A stretch of 64,000 nt of DNA from Mesopusillimonas faecipullorum. Lineage in GTDB: Bacteria; Pseudomonadota; Gammaproteobacteria; Burkholderiales; Burkholderiaceae_B. Below are positions 8,495-16,776 of the stretch, in pieces. Position 1 is the stretch's first letter. The number at the start of each line of letters is the position of its first letter. Position numbers and translations under genes: made by a program. A model generated the notes under the pieces. The model ran no database searches and was not told the DNA's origin. It was given only the letters and a program-made list of their open reading frames with translations. Location: positions 1 through 64,000 of the forward strand of contig NZ_JACDXW010000003.1 in NCBI RefSeq assembly GCF_020539505.1, read 5' to 3'.

Positions 8495-9169
8495 ATGCAA
8501 CCCAGCAACGACATCTCGGTGATCTCCCTGATCCTCGAAGCCAGTGTCCCTGTTCAGATCGTGATGCTGATTCTCGTCGGCATTTCCGTGCTTTCCTGGA
8601 CTTACATCTTCGCCAAGCGCACTGCGATCAAACGCGCCGAGTCCCAGACCAGGCGCTTTGAAGACGATTTCTGGGCAGGCGGCGATCTCTCCGTTCTGCA
8701 GCAAGCCGTCGCTAGTCGCCACAGCGAACACGGCGCCTTGGCGCGTATCTTCGATGCCGGCATGACGGAATTTCTGAAGGCGCGACGCAGCAACACACCG
8801 GCTGACGCCATGCTGGACGGGCCGCGGCGCGCGATGCAGGCCACCTACCAGCGTGAACTGGACGATCTGGAGTCTCGACTGAACTTCCTGGCTTCGGCAG
8901 GTTCAGTCAGCCCGTACATCGGCCTGCTGGGTACGGTTTGGGGCATCATGCACGCTTTTCTAGGTTTGTCTTCCATGCAGCAAGCCACTTTGGCAGCTGT
9001 TGCACCGGGCATTGCCGAAGCGCTCATTGCCACTGCCATCGGCCTGTTTGCGGCGATTCCAGCGGTGGTGGCTTACAACCGCTTCACCAACGAAATCGAC
9101 AGACTCGCCTCGCGCTTCGATAGCTTCATGGACGAGTTCCTGAACATTCTGCAGCGGCAGGTGCGCTGA
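8495..9169 (+). CDS. tolQ: Tol-Pal system inner membrane motor subunit TolQ
   Basis: TolQ, with TolR, forms the proton-driven stator complex that energises TolA and constricts the outer membrane at division. The 224-residue protein shows the ExbB/TolQ/MotA layout: a first membrane helix about residues 15-37, a long cytosolic loop, then two further helices about 130-155 and 165-190. The loop before helix two holds the conserved G-S-V-S-P-Y-I-G-L-L-G-T-V-W-G-I-M stretch. The stop codon overlaps the tolR ATG by 1 base (at 9169), indicating translational coupling. Confidence 0.97.
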   Translation: MQPSNDISVISLILEASVPVQIVMLILVGISVLSWTYIFAKRTAIKRAESQTRRFEDDFWAGGDLSVLQQAVASRHSEHGALARIFDAGMTEFLKARRSNTPADAMLDGPRRAMQATYQRELDDLESRLNFLASAGSVSPYIGLLGTVWGIMHAFLGLSSMQQATLAAVAPGIAEALIATAIGLFAAIPAVVAYNRFTNEIDRLASRFDSFMDEFLNILQRQVR

Positions 9170-9627
9170 TGGCCGGCGCCAGGCAAAGAGGCCGGCGTGG
9201 ACGTCGGCTCAAGAATGATATCAACGTCGTTCCTTACATCGACGTGATGTTGGTGCTGCTGGTCATCTTCATGGTTACAGCCCCCATGATCACGCCCGGC
9301 TTGGTCGAACTGCCCTCCGTGGGTCAGTCGTCCAACGTGCCGGCAGATCCCGTCGAAGTGCAGATCAACAAAGATGGAGTCTATGCCATCCGTACGCGTG
9401 CAGCCGGCTCTACTTTCCGCGACATCGCGCCCACAGACTTGGTCGCCGAGGTTCAGTCCCGCCTTACCGAGCAAACCCCTGTGCTGATTGCTGCAGACGG
9501 CCGCGTTCCTTACGAAACCGTCATGCGCGTTATGGACGAGCTGCGTAGCAACGGCGTCACCCGCCTGGGCTTGCTCGTCGACCAAAGCGGCGCTGTCGAC
9601 AATACCCCTGCGCCGCGCCGCCGTTGA
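9169..9627 (+). CDS. tolR: Tol-Pal system protein TolR
   Basis: TolR is the single-pass partner of TolQ in the proton-motive-force motor. The 152-residue protein has a short Arg/Gly-rich cytosolic start, then the conserved N-V-V-P-Y-I-D-V-M-L-V-L-L-V-I-F-M helix (about residues 21-42). That helix carries Asp26, the proton-path residue of ExbD/TolR. A periplasmic domain follows with the V-P-Y-E-T-V-M motif near 113. It overlaps tolQ at its start and ends 5 bases before the tolA ATG, so the tol genes form one operon. Confidence 0.97.
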   Translation: MAGARQRGRRGRRLKNDINVVPYIDVMLVLLVIFMVTAPMITPGLVELPSVGQSSNVPADPVEVQINKDGVYAIRTRAAGSTFRDIAPTDLVAEVQSRLTEQTPVLIAADGRVPYETVMRVMDELRSNGVTRLGLLVDQSGAVDNTPAPRRR

Positions 9628-9632
9628 GTCTC

Positions 9633-10739
9633 ATGAAATCGGTTACGCCTTCCCCCCACACTGCCCCTGCCGATAGGCAACGGGATGAAAAAAGAGGCCT
9701 GATCTACGCACTGGCCGGCCATTTGGCCCTGGTGCTGCTGATCATTGCCGCCGCTTTGCTGCGCCCACCCGAAAACCAAGGGCCAGTGCAGGTAGAACTA
9801 TGGGCAGACGGCGTAAGCCCAGATGCGGCACCTCCTACACCACAAGAACCTGATCCCGTAGAGCCCGAGACGCCAGAAGAGCCTGAGCCTGTGCCTCCCC
9901 AGCCAGAGCCTGTGCCCGCCCCGGAACCAGAGCCGGAACCCGAGCCCGCGCCTGAACCGGCTCCGCCACCGCCCGAGCCTACGCCACCGCCTGCACCCCA
10001 GCCAGATCCCGAAATCGCCCTGGAAAAAGCGCGCAAGGAAGAGCAAGCGCGTAAAGAGGCTGCTCGCAAAGCGGCTGAGGCCAAGGCCGCCGAAGAAAAG
10101 GCGGCTCGCGATGCGGCAGAGCAAGCGGCGAAAGAAAAAGCCGCCAAGGAACTGGCTGCTAAAGAGAAGGCTGCTCAGGAGGCCGCTGAGAAGGCAGCTA
10201 AGGAAAAAGCCGCCAAGGAAGCTGCCGAGAAGGCCGCCAAGGAGAAAGCCGCTAAGGAAGCCGCAGAGAAGGCTGCCAAGGAAGCCGCAGAAAAAGCGGC
10301 TAAGGAAAAAGCAGCAAAAGAAGCAGCGGCCAAAAAAGCGGCAGAGGCAAAAGCGGCGGCGGATAAACGTGCGGCCATACAGAAATCCATGCGTGAAGCG
10401 GCCATGGGTGCAGCCGGCATGCCCGGCGGCACGGCTGATCGCAACCAGGCCGGCGGCGGGCGTGATTCTGGTTATGCGGCTCAGGTACGGGCATGCATTC
10501 GTCGTGGTGTGGTGTATCCGACACCCCCGTATTCTGGCTCCAACCCCGCAGTACAATATCGGGTCAATCTGGATGGACAGGGCCGCGTTACCACCGTGAC
10601 GCTGCAACGTTCCTCCGGGATCGCCGGTTTTGACCGCGCGGTCGAGGCGGGTATCAGGAGCTGCAATCCGTTTCCCAAGCCCCCGAGCGGTGGTTATCCG
10701 TCGTTTATCGACGGCACCTATCAAATGTTTGAACACTAG
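9633..10739 (+). CDS. tolA: Tol-Pal system protein TolA
   Basis: TolA spans the periplasm and transmits TolQR energy to TolB-Pal. From the ATG at 9633 (a TTG at 9624 would add three residues) the product is 368 residues. It has a cytosolic start, one membrane helix about residues 24-43, and a Pro/Glu-rich stretch about 60-130. A long Ala/Lys/Glu helix follows (about 130-255), then a compact C-terminal TonB-like domain with Cys residues near 286 and 347 that binds TolB. The helical segment is highly repetitive. It starts right after tolR and is followed by tolB after 12 bases. Confidence 0.96.
   Translation: MKSVTPSPHTAPADRQRDEKRGLIYALAGHLALVLLIIAAALLRPPENQGPVQVELWADGVSPDAAPPTPQEPDPVEPETPEEPEPVPPQPEPVPAPEPEPEPEPAPEPAPPPPEPTPPPAPQPDPEIALEKARKEEQARKEAARKAAEAKAAEEKAARDAAEQAAKEKAAKELAAKEKAAQEAAEKAAKEKAAKEAAEKAAKEKAAKEAAEKAAKEAAEKAAKEKAAKEAAAKKAAEAKAAADKRAAIQKSMREAAMGAAGMPGGTADRNQAGGGRDSGYAAQVRACIRRGVVYPTPPYSGSNPAVQYRVNLDGQGRVTTVTLQRSSGIAGFDRAVEAGIRSCNPFPKPPSGGYPSFIDGTYQMFEH
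10030..10370 (+). repeat. Low-complexity repeats encoding the TolA Ala/Lys/Glu helix
   Basis: Imperfect units coding KEKAAKEAAEKAAK-type heptads and longer blocks repeat here. At DNA level, blocks such as AAGGAAGCCGCAGAGAAGGC recur. Repeat-length change by slippage would alter TolA reach across the periplasm. The opposite strand gives a long spurious frame here. Confidence 0.8.
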
Positions 10740-10751
10740 GAGGTCACCGAC

Positions 10752-12074
10752 ATGAGTTTTAATGCCTTTTCCTTGTCCCAGCCCGTGCGGCGTGCATGGC
10801 GCGCTTGGGAATGGTTCCGTGCACTCGTGTCGTTGCTGGCGCTGGCGCCCTTCATGATGCAAGCGGCGCACGCCCAGTTACGCGTAGACATCGCAGGCGT
10901 GGGCGCCACCCAGTACCCCATTGCCATCGCGGATTTTTCGGGTGACCCTAAAGGCCAGTTGATTGGCCAAGTCATTCGTGATGACTTAAGCCGCTCTGGT
11001 CAGTTCAGGCTCATTAATGCCACGGGCGCCATGCTGGATGCGAACTCTCAGTTGGACTATGCCAACTGGCGCTCCCGCGGGGCCGATTACGTGGCTTTTG
11101 GTACGGTTACCCAACAGGCCGGCCAATACACCGTCACCTATCGCCTCGACGACACCGTCCGCAACACGCAGCTCGACACCATGGCGTTTAGCGGTACTGA
11201 ACGCGAATTGCGTCGTATCGCCCACCAGATCGCCGATCGTATTTTCGAGAAAATCACCGGCGTTCGTGGCGTATTTTCCACACGTATCGCTTACGTCCTG
11301 CAAAAAAACGGCGTCTATGAGTTACAAATTGCAGACGCTGACGGCCAAAGCCCACAGGTCATGCTGCGCTCTAAGCACTCCATTATTTCCCCTGCTTGGT
11401 CGCCCGATGGCAGCAAGTTGGCCTATGTCAGTTTCGAAACAGGCAAGCCTGTTATCTACGTTCAAACTTTGGCCTCCGGCCAGCGTCACCCCGTCGCTAA
11501 TTTCAAGGGCAACAACAGTGCTCCAGCCTGGTCTCCCGATGGTCAACAATTAGCCATTGCTCTCTCGCGTGACGGCATTTCCCAGATCTACACCATCAAT
11601 GCCGATGGCTCCGGCCTGCGTCGCGTCATGCGCTCGCCTCTTATCGATACCGAGCCCCGCTATTCGCCCGATGGCAGCGAGCTGGTTTTTACCAGCGACC
11701 GCAGCGGTTCTCCCCAGGTTTATCGCGTGCCGCTTTCCGGCGGTCAAGCCAACCGCCTGACCTTTCAAGGCAGTTACAACATTTCACCCTCGATTTCGCC
11801 CGATGGCAGCGAACTGGTTTACGTTACCCGCAGGGATGGCGCCTACTCCATCGCGCTGCAGAATCTGCGTACCGATGCTCAGCAGGTGCTAACCAACGGG
11901 CCTGACGACCAGTCCCCAAGCTTTGCCCCTAATGGCATGCAAATTTTGCACAGTTCCGTGCAAAATGGCCGTAGCGTCTTGGCAGTCGTTTCCACCGACG
12001 GGCGTGTGCGCCAGACGTTGTCCACACTGGATGGCAAGGTCAGAGAACCCACTTGGGGGCCGTTTACCCGCTAA
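10752..12074 (+). CDS. tolB: Tol-Pal system periplasmic beta-propeller protein TolB
   Basis: TolB links TolA with the lipoprotein Pal and is needed for outer-membrane constriction and colicin/phage import. The 440-residue precursor has a signal peptide that is long in front of the hydrophobic core, with cleavage likely after the Q-A-A-H-A region (about residue 40). It has an N-terminal alpha/beta domain to about residue 170. A six-bladed propeller follows, with repeated S-P-A-W-S-P-D-G-S or related motifs near residues 214, 258, 300, 343 and 388. The ATG at 10752 is preceded by an AGGAGGT ribosome site (10739-10745). Operon context is standard. Confidence 0.97.
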   Translation: MSFNAFSLSQPVRRAWRAWEWFRALVSLLALAPFMMQAAHAQLRVDIAGVGATQYPIAIADFSGDPKGQLIGQVIRDDLSRSGQFRLINATGAMLDANSQLDYANWRSRGADYVAFGTVTQQAGQYTVTYRLDDTVRNTQLDTMAFSGTERELRRIAHQIADRIFEKITGVRGVFSTRIAYVLQKNGVYELQIADADGQSPQVMLRSKHSIISPAWSPDGSKLAYVSFETGKPVIYVQTLASGQRHPVANFKGNNSAPAWSPDGQQLAIALSRDGISQIYTINADGSGLRRVMRSPLIDTEPRYSPDGSELVFTSDRSGSPQVYRVPLSGGQANRLTFQGSYNISPSISPDGSELVYVTRRDGAYSIALQNLRTDAQQVLTNGPDDQSPSFAPNGMQILHSSVQNGRSVLAVVSTDGRVRQTLSTLDGKVREPTWGPFTR

Positions 12075-12108
12075 ATTCACCCGTGTCTCTTTTTTCAAAG
12101 GAAAGTAA

Positions 12109-12609
12109 ATGAGATCGCGCATTGCAAGTCGATTCGGTTTGGTTGTCATCGCGGCCTCACTGGCAGCATGCAGTTCGGTGCCTCTAGATGAGTCGCAAGG
12201 GAGTGGCAGCGGAAGCGGCACCTCCGGAGCCAGCACCGGACAAGTGATGGACCCCTTCAATCCGCAAAGCCCGCTCGCCCAACAGCGTTCGGTCTATTTC
12301 GAGTTTGATAGCTACACCGTGCCTGAACAGTACCGCCGCCTGGTAGAAATGCACTCTGGCTATCTGGCCAGCAACCCACAACAGAACATCCGCATCGAAG
12401 GTAACACCGACGCCCGCGGAGGTACTGAGTACAACCTGGCGCTGGGCCAACGCCGCTCTGATGCGGTTGCCCGTATGATGACCCTGAGCGGCGTTCGCAC
12501 CGACCAGATCGAAACCATCAGTTTCGGTAAGGAACGCCCCAAGGCGTTGGGCAACACCGAGGCGGATTACGCTGAAAACCGCCGCGCGGACATCGTCTAC
12601 CAACGTTGA
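12109..12609 (+). CDS. pal: Peptidoglycan-associated lipoprotein Pal
   Basis: Pal is an outer-membrane lipoprotein whose OmpA-like domain holds peptidoglycan and exchanges with TolB during division. The 166-residue precursor has a type II signal peptide with lipobox L-A-A-C; Cys21 is the lipidated residue (processed by Lgt at 2060). A Ser/Gly-rich linker runs to about residue 40. The OmpA_C domain contains the peptidoglycan-binding segment N-T-D-A-R-G-G-T-E-Y-N (about residues 99-109) with the key Asp and Arg. It is preceded by an AAAGGAAAG ribosome site and followed by a strong terminator. Confidence 0.97.
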   Translation: MRSRIASRFGLVVIAASLAACSSVPLDESQGSGSGSGTSGASTGQVMDPFNPQSPLAQQRSVYFEFDSYTVPEQYRRLVEMHSGYLASNPQQNIRIEGNTDARGGTEYNLALGQRRSDAVARMMTLSGVRTDQIETISFGKERPKALGNTEADYAENRRADIVYQR

Positions 12610-12625
12610 TCCCGCTTACCAGCAA

Positions 12626-12677
12626 CCTGCCTGTCACACCGCTTGCCATTCGGCAAGTGGTTTGGCAGGCGGTTTTT
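12626..12677 (+). terminator. Terminator/attenuator between pal and cpoB
   Basis: An inner stem CCGCTTGCC/GGCAAGTGG (12639-12660, loop ATTC) lies inside an outer CCTGCC/GGCAGG pairing and is followed by GCGGTTTTT. This looks like an intrinsic terminator. As cpoB lies just downstream in the same direction, it may act as a partial terminator that lowers cpoB relative to pal. Confidence 0.75.
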
Positions 12678-12693
12678 GCATAGGCTCCCCACC

Positions 12694-13380
12694 ATGTCAT
12701 TTCTTCCCCAAGCCACCCACCGAGTTTTCCTGACGTGCGCTACGCTCGCTGCCCTTCTGACAGCCCCGCTGGCGCACGCATTTGCCGATGACGATGCTCG
12801 CCGCGCCATTCTTGAGCTGCGCCAGCAAGTCCGGCAGATGACCGAGCAAAATCAACAAGCACGCCTAAGCCTGGCCGAGCAGCTGGAAAACTTGCAGCAG
12901 GAACTGGCAAATCTGCGTGGCCAGGTCGAACACCTACGCTGGGAAGTCGACGCCAAGCGCCGCCTAGAACAAGAGCAAATCGGCGTTAGTATTACCGTGA
13001 ACAACCCACAAGAGCAGGCTGCTTTCAACCAGGCCCTGACCCACTTTCGTGGCGGCAAGTACAAAGAGGCAGGAGAAGGTTTTGCGACCTTTTTGGCCCA
13101 GTACCCCAACAGCCAGCTAGCTTCCGAGGCAATGTTCTACCAAGGTAGCAGCCAGTATGCCAATCGTCAGTTCGATGCTTCTATCGCCACGCTACAGCGT
13201 TTGACGCAAGGCAAGCCCGACGATGCCCGCACGCCCGACGCGCTGCTGATCATTGCCGCCAACCAAGTTGAGAAAGGCAATATGGGGGGCGCCAAAACCA
13301 CGCTGCAAAGCATCGTGTCCAAGTATCCGCAAAGTCCCGCCGCCGCCACCGCGCAAGAACGTATCAAGCTGCTGCAGTAA
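12694..13380 (+). CDS. cpoB: Tol-associated cell division coordinator CpoB (YbgF)
   Basis: CpoB is a periplasmic protein that couples peptidoglycan synthesis by PBP1B to Tol-driven outer-membrane constriction. From the ATG at 12694 (an upstream TTG frame start lies inside the terminator and is unlikely) the product is 228 residues. It has a signal peptide ending about residue 30 (A-H-A), an N-terminal coiled coil about residues 35-95 for trimerisation, and three TPR repeats in the C-terminal half beginning with the F-N-Q-A-L-T-H-F-R-G-G-K-Y segment. It completes the tol-pal cluster. Confidence 0.95.
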   Translation: MSFLPQATHRVFLTCATLAALLTAPLAHAFADDDARRAILELRQQVRQMTEQNQQARLSLAEQLENLQQELANLRGQVEHLRWEVDAKRRLEQEQIGVSITVNNPQEQAAFNQALTHFRGGKYKEAGEGFATFLAQYPNSQLASEAMFYQGSSQYANRQFDASIATLQRLTQGKPDDARTPDALLIIAANQVEKGNMGGAKTTLQSIVSKYPQSPAAATAQERIKLLQ

Positions 13381-13390
13381 GCGAGGTTTT

Positions 13391-14311
13391 ATGGCTGTAT
13401 TCGATATCGGTCCCATCGTTCAATCGTTGCGATCGGCGCGTCAAACGTGGCGCACCCAACAAAACCGTCCCCGCGAAGCCGGCGGGCGCGAATTCCCCTC
13501 GCGCGAGTCTTTGGCGCAAATCATGCTGGAACTCCAAGGCGCCTTGTTTCCTATGCGCTTAGGCCCAGCAGACCTGCGTCACGACAATGAAGACTATTAC
13601 GTAGGCTATACGCTTGGGTCTGCGTTGCACGCCCTGCTGATTCAAGCCCGACTTGAATTAAGCTATAGGCTGCGCCTTGAGAACCCTTCCGACGAGGAAA
13701 TCGACGCACGCGCCTGCAAGGCGGTTCAAGGCGTTGCCGCAACGCTTCCTGCTATCCGATCTTTGTTGGATAGCGACGTCTTGGCGGCTTATCGGGGTGA
13801 CCCTGCCGCGCGTACCGTAGACGAAGTCCTGCTGTGCTACCCCGGTGTGCAAGCCATGATCTATCATCGCATTGCCCATCAATTCTATAGACACGACCTA
13901 CCCTTGCTCGCACGAGTGGTCTCGGAGCTCGCGCATAGTGAAACCGGAATAGACATACACCCCGGTGCCACTATAGGCGGCAGCTTTTTCATCGACCACG
14001 GCACCGGCGTCGTCATTGGTGAAACCACGGTTATCGGCGAACGCGTACGCATTTATCAGGCCGTCACGCTGGGGGCTAAGCGGTTTCCCACGGATGCCAG
14101 CGGCTCGCTGCAAAAAGGCTTGCCGCGCCACCCGCTGGTAGAAGACGACGTTGTCATCTATGCTGGGGCCACCATCTTGGGTCGTGTAACGCTGGGGCGT
14201 GGCTGCGTCATCGGCGGCAATGTCTGGCTAACCTCCGATGTTCCGGCAGGCAGTTACGTGACTCAGGCAGACTGCAACCCACGCAGTAACGGTAACGCGG
14301 CAAGTCTCTGA
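13391..14311 (+). CDS. Serine O-acetyltransferase
   Basis: The enzyme acetylates L-serine with acetyl-CoA to give O-acetylserine, the cysteine precursor. The 306-residue protein has the helical SATase N-terminal domain to about residue 175. A left-handed beta-helix follows, made of hexapeptide repeats, with H-P-G-A-T-I-G and D-H-G-T-G-V-V-I-G-E holding the conserved catalytic histidines. It is longer than E. coli CysE and closer to the EpsC/SrpH-type acetyltransferases, so I leave the symbol empty. The start at 13391 follows cpoB by 10 bases with a GCGAGG ribosome site. The C-terminal tail lacks an obvious terminal Ile for cysteine synthase docking (it ends A-S-L). Confidence 0.92.
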   Translation: MAVFDIGPIVQSLRSARQTWRTQQNRPREAGGREFPSRESLAQIMLELQGALFPMRLGPADLRHDNEDYYVGYTLGSALHALLIQARLELSYRLRLENPSDEEIDARACKAVQGVAATLPAIRSLLDSDVLAAYRGDPAARTVDEVLLCYPGVQAMIYHRIAHQFYRHDLPLLARVVSELAHSETGIDIHPGATIGGSFFIDHGTGVVIGETTVIGERVRIYQAVTLGAKRFPTDASGSLQKGLPRHPLVEDDVVIYAGATILGRVTLGRGCVIGGNVWLTSDVPAGSYVTQADCNPRSNGNAASL

Positions 14312-14369
14312 CAGGGGCTGCGGCCTAGCCGCCACTGCGTTCCTAAGGCCACCCGGCGGGAGCCACGTT

Positions 14370-15317
14370 GTGAACCTGCGTCAGCTTAAGTATCTGGTCA
14401 AGATCGTAGAGGCCGGCAACATCACCCGGGCGGCTGAGCTCTTACATGTGGCCCAGCCCGCTCTGGGCATGCAAATACGACAGCTTGAGTCGGAGCTCGG
14501 CGTTGATCTACTCATACGCCACTCCAGAGGGGTAGAGCCCTCAGAGGCAGGCACGCTGCTGGTCGAACGGGCTCGTGAGATTCTCTCGCTGGTCGATGCC
14601 GTACAGCATGAAATATCCTCCCTGGCCGGGTCCTCGCGTGAATATCTGAACGTGGGGCTACCCACCAGCGTCATGGCGACGATGGGCCCCAGGCTCATTT
14701 TGGCAGCCAAGCAACGTATCCCCGAATTAACCATCAGCTTTACCGAAGATCTCAGTTATGCCTTGGCTGATATGGTCGCCAAGGCAGAATTAGATCTTGC
14801 GCTGGTCTATCAAGACGAAGAGAAACAACAACCCACCGACACTTTGCTGTTGTGCGAAGAGTTATTGTTTGTCGTAGCACCCGACCAAGCCCCTCAGCAA
14901 ACACAACTCAGCCTGGCTGATGTGTTGGGGTGGCCGCTGATCCTTACCGGCCCCCGAGACTCTGTGCGCCGCCTGCTAGAGAGTGCCGCCCAGCGTTTGG
15001 AAACCCCCCTGGAGATGGCGTTCGAGGTGCAGTCTCTGGCTGCCATCAAACACTTGGTGGCACAAGGATTAGGGGCTGCCATTCTTCCCCTTGCCGTGAT
15101 GCAAGACGAAGTCGAGGCAGGCAAGTTGGCTACCCGCCGAGTCGTGCATCCGCGCTTGACCCGCAACCTGCATTGGGTCAAGGCAGCGGGCAGGCCGGAG
15201 CGCAAACAGGAGTCGGCTTTCATCGACCTACTGAAAGAGATGTTGGCTGCTGATGACGCTGACGACCCACACGGCGACCGCCAAAGGCGGTCGACCCAAG
15301 TCAGGGCTCAAGATTGA
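14370..15317 (+). CDS. LysR-family transcriptional regulator (Nac/Cbl-like group)
   Basis: This is a 315-residue LysR regulator. The N-terminal winged helix-turn-helix spans about residues 1-60 (N-L-R-Q-L-K-Y-L-V start, with the A-A-E-L-L-H-V-A-Q-P-A-L recognition helix region). A linker helix and a periplasmic-binding-like effector domain about 90-300 follow. The N-terminal domain looks like regulators of the nitrogen-assimilation control type, but the effector is unknown. The start is GTG at 14370. Its last 17 bases overlap the 3' end of the convergent aldehyde dehydrogenase gene. It is the nearest regulator to catabolic cluster 1, though not divergent from its promoter, so control of that cluster is only a guess. 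Confidence 0.9.
   Translation: MNLRQLKYLVKIVEAGNITRAAELLHVAQPALGMQIRQLESELGVDLLIRHSRGVEPSEAGTLLVERAREILSLVDAVQHEISSLAGSSREYLNVGLPTSVMATMGPRLILAAKQRIPELTISFTEDLSYALADMVAKAELDLALVYQDEEKQQPTDTLLLCEELLFVVAPDQAPQQTQLSLADVLGWPLILTGPRDSVRRLLESAAQRLETPLEMAFEVQSLAAIKHLVAQGLGAAILPLAVMQDEVEAGKLATRRVVHPRLTRNLHWVKAAGRPERKQESAFIDLLKEMLAADDADDPHGDRQRRSTQVRAQD
15275..15293. terminator. Hairpin inside the overlapping 3' ends of LysR and aldehyde dehydrogenase genes
   Basis: CGACCGCC and GGCGGTCG form a perfect 8-bp stem around AAA, within the last codons of the LysR gene and just past the stop of the convergent dehydrogenase gene. No T tract follows. It may help end the leftward operon. Confidence 0.4.
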
Positions 15318-16776
15318 CGTTGACGTTTTTAATCTGCGTATTGTCCAGAAGCTCATCCAGCGATTCGTCCCGCCCTATCCCGGATTGCTTGTAGCCCCCA
15401 AAGGGAGCCCCAGGAAAGTGTTTACTGGACCGGTTGATCCAGATGTAGCCGGCTTCTATCCGCCCCGCTGCACGATGCGCCTGGATCAAATCGCTCGTCC
15501 AGATCGACGCCGTCAACCCCACATCTAACTCATTCACTGCCTCGAACATAGCATCTTCATTTTGCCAACGCATGATGGCCATGACCGGGCCAAAGATTTC
15601 CTGCCGGGCAATCTGCATGTCGGGCGTCACTTCGCTGAAAACCGTGGGCTCGATGAAGTAACCTTGCGCAAGCTCTGGATTTTGGGGTCTTTTGCCACCC
15701 GTAAGCAGCCGCGCGCCTTGCTCTACGCCCGAGTTGATGTAGCTGACAACTCGATCGAACTGGGCTTGGCTGACGAGACAACCCATCTGCGTATCCGGAT
15801 GCGTGGGAATGCCAGGTTGAATACGACGGGCAGCCTCTACGATGCGCTCTACTACGGCATCATGGATGCTGGAGTGAAGAAACAAGCGACTGGTGGAGCC
15901 GCAGGACTGCCCTGCCCAAGCAAAGTTCATCCCTGCCACTGCTCCTTCAGCCACCTTGTCAATGTCGGCATCGGGATAAGCGATCAGTGCATTTTTGCCG
16001 CCCAACTCTAAGGTGACTCGCTTGAGCGTATCGGCGGCAGCACGAGCGATGGCCTTACCTGTTGGTACGGACCCTATCAAAGCGATTTTGGCGATGCCCG
16101 GATGGGTCGTCAGCGCCTCGCCGCATTCCCGGCCACCGGACAATACATTGAATACGCCCGGAGGAAACAAAGGCCCCAGCAATTCGGCCAGCCGTAAAGT
16201 GGATAACGGCGCTTGTTCAGGCGATTTAATGATAAGGCTGTTGCCGGCAGCCAGCACGGCTGCCGCCCCGCGCGCCGCAAACATGAAAGGGTGGTTATAC
16301 GCATTGATACGGCACACCACCCCCAAAGGCTCGCGGACGGTATAGTTGAGCGACTCGTCCTCCATGGGCAACGTTTGCCCCTTGAGTTCGGCGATCAAGC
16401 CGGCAAAGTACTCCAGGCCGTGCGCCGCCATGCCAACGTCCAGTTTCAGCGCACGGAAAGGGTTGCCACAGTCGGCGGCATCAATGGCAGCAAGCTCATC
16501 ACCGTGTTGGCGTACCAGTGCAGCTGCTTGTCGCAAACACGAGGCGCGCGCTAAAGGGCTAATCTTGCGCCAGGCTTGAAAACCCAGCCGAGCTTGCTGA
16601 ACCGCAGCATCGACGTCGGCGCTCCCCGCCCAGGCCACTTTCCCCAAAGAAGTGCCGGTGGAAGGGCTGAATATTTCTTCCTCGGCAGCGTTTGCAGCGT
16701 CGTGCCACTCGCCGCCGTAGTAAAGCCCACGGTGTGCGGGCAAAGCATTTTGCAGGTAGATAGTTGGAGCATTCAT
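15301..16776 (-). CDS. NAD(P)-dependent aldehyde dehydrogenase
   Basis: This enzyme oxidises an aldehyde to a carboxylate in the cytosol. The 491-residue protein has all class marks: the P-W/N-A-Y-N-H-P substrate region near 160, the cofactor-binding G-S-V-P-T-G-K, the general base Glu in L-E-L-G-G-K (near residue 259), and the catalytic Cys in G-Q-S-C-G-S-T-S (near 293). It is closest in style to betaine- and aromatic-aldehyde dehydrogenases; the substrate is not determined. It is the last gene of a leftward operon after an SDR gene whose stop overlaps its ATG by 4 bases. It probably takes the aldehyde made by the upstream Rieske and SDR enzymes. Confidence 0.92.
   Translation of the reverse strand: MNAPTIYLQNALPAHRGLYYGGEWHDAANAAEEEIFSPSTGTSLGKVAWAGSADVDAAVQQARLGFQAWRKISPLARASCLRQAAALVRQHGDELAAIDAADCGNPFRALKLDVGMAAHGLEYFAGLIAELKGQTLPMEDESLNYTVREPLGVVCRINAYNHPFMFAARGAAAVLAAGNSLIIKSPEQAPLSTLRLAELLGPLFPPGVFNVLSGGRECGEALTTHPGIAKIALIGSVPTGKAIARAAADTLKRVTLELGGKNALIAYPDADIDKVAEGAVAGMNFAWAGQSCGSTSRLFLHSSIHDAVVERIVEAARRIQPGIPTHPDTQMGCLVSQAQFDRVVSYINSGVEQGARLLTGGKRPQNPELAQGYFIEPTVFSEVTPDMQIARQEIFGPVMAIMRWQNEDAMFEAVNELDVGLTASIWTSDLIQAHRAAGRIEAGYIWINRSSKHFPGAPFGGYKQSGIGRDESLDELLDNTQIKNVNVNLEP

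Noticed and set aside
9798..10871. A 357-codon minus-strand frame across tolA
   Set aside because: It is the antisense of the repetitive TolA helix; the Phe/Cys/Leu-rich protein is a mirror of the Ala/Lys/Glu codons.
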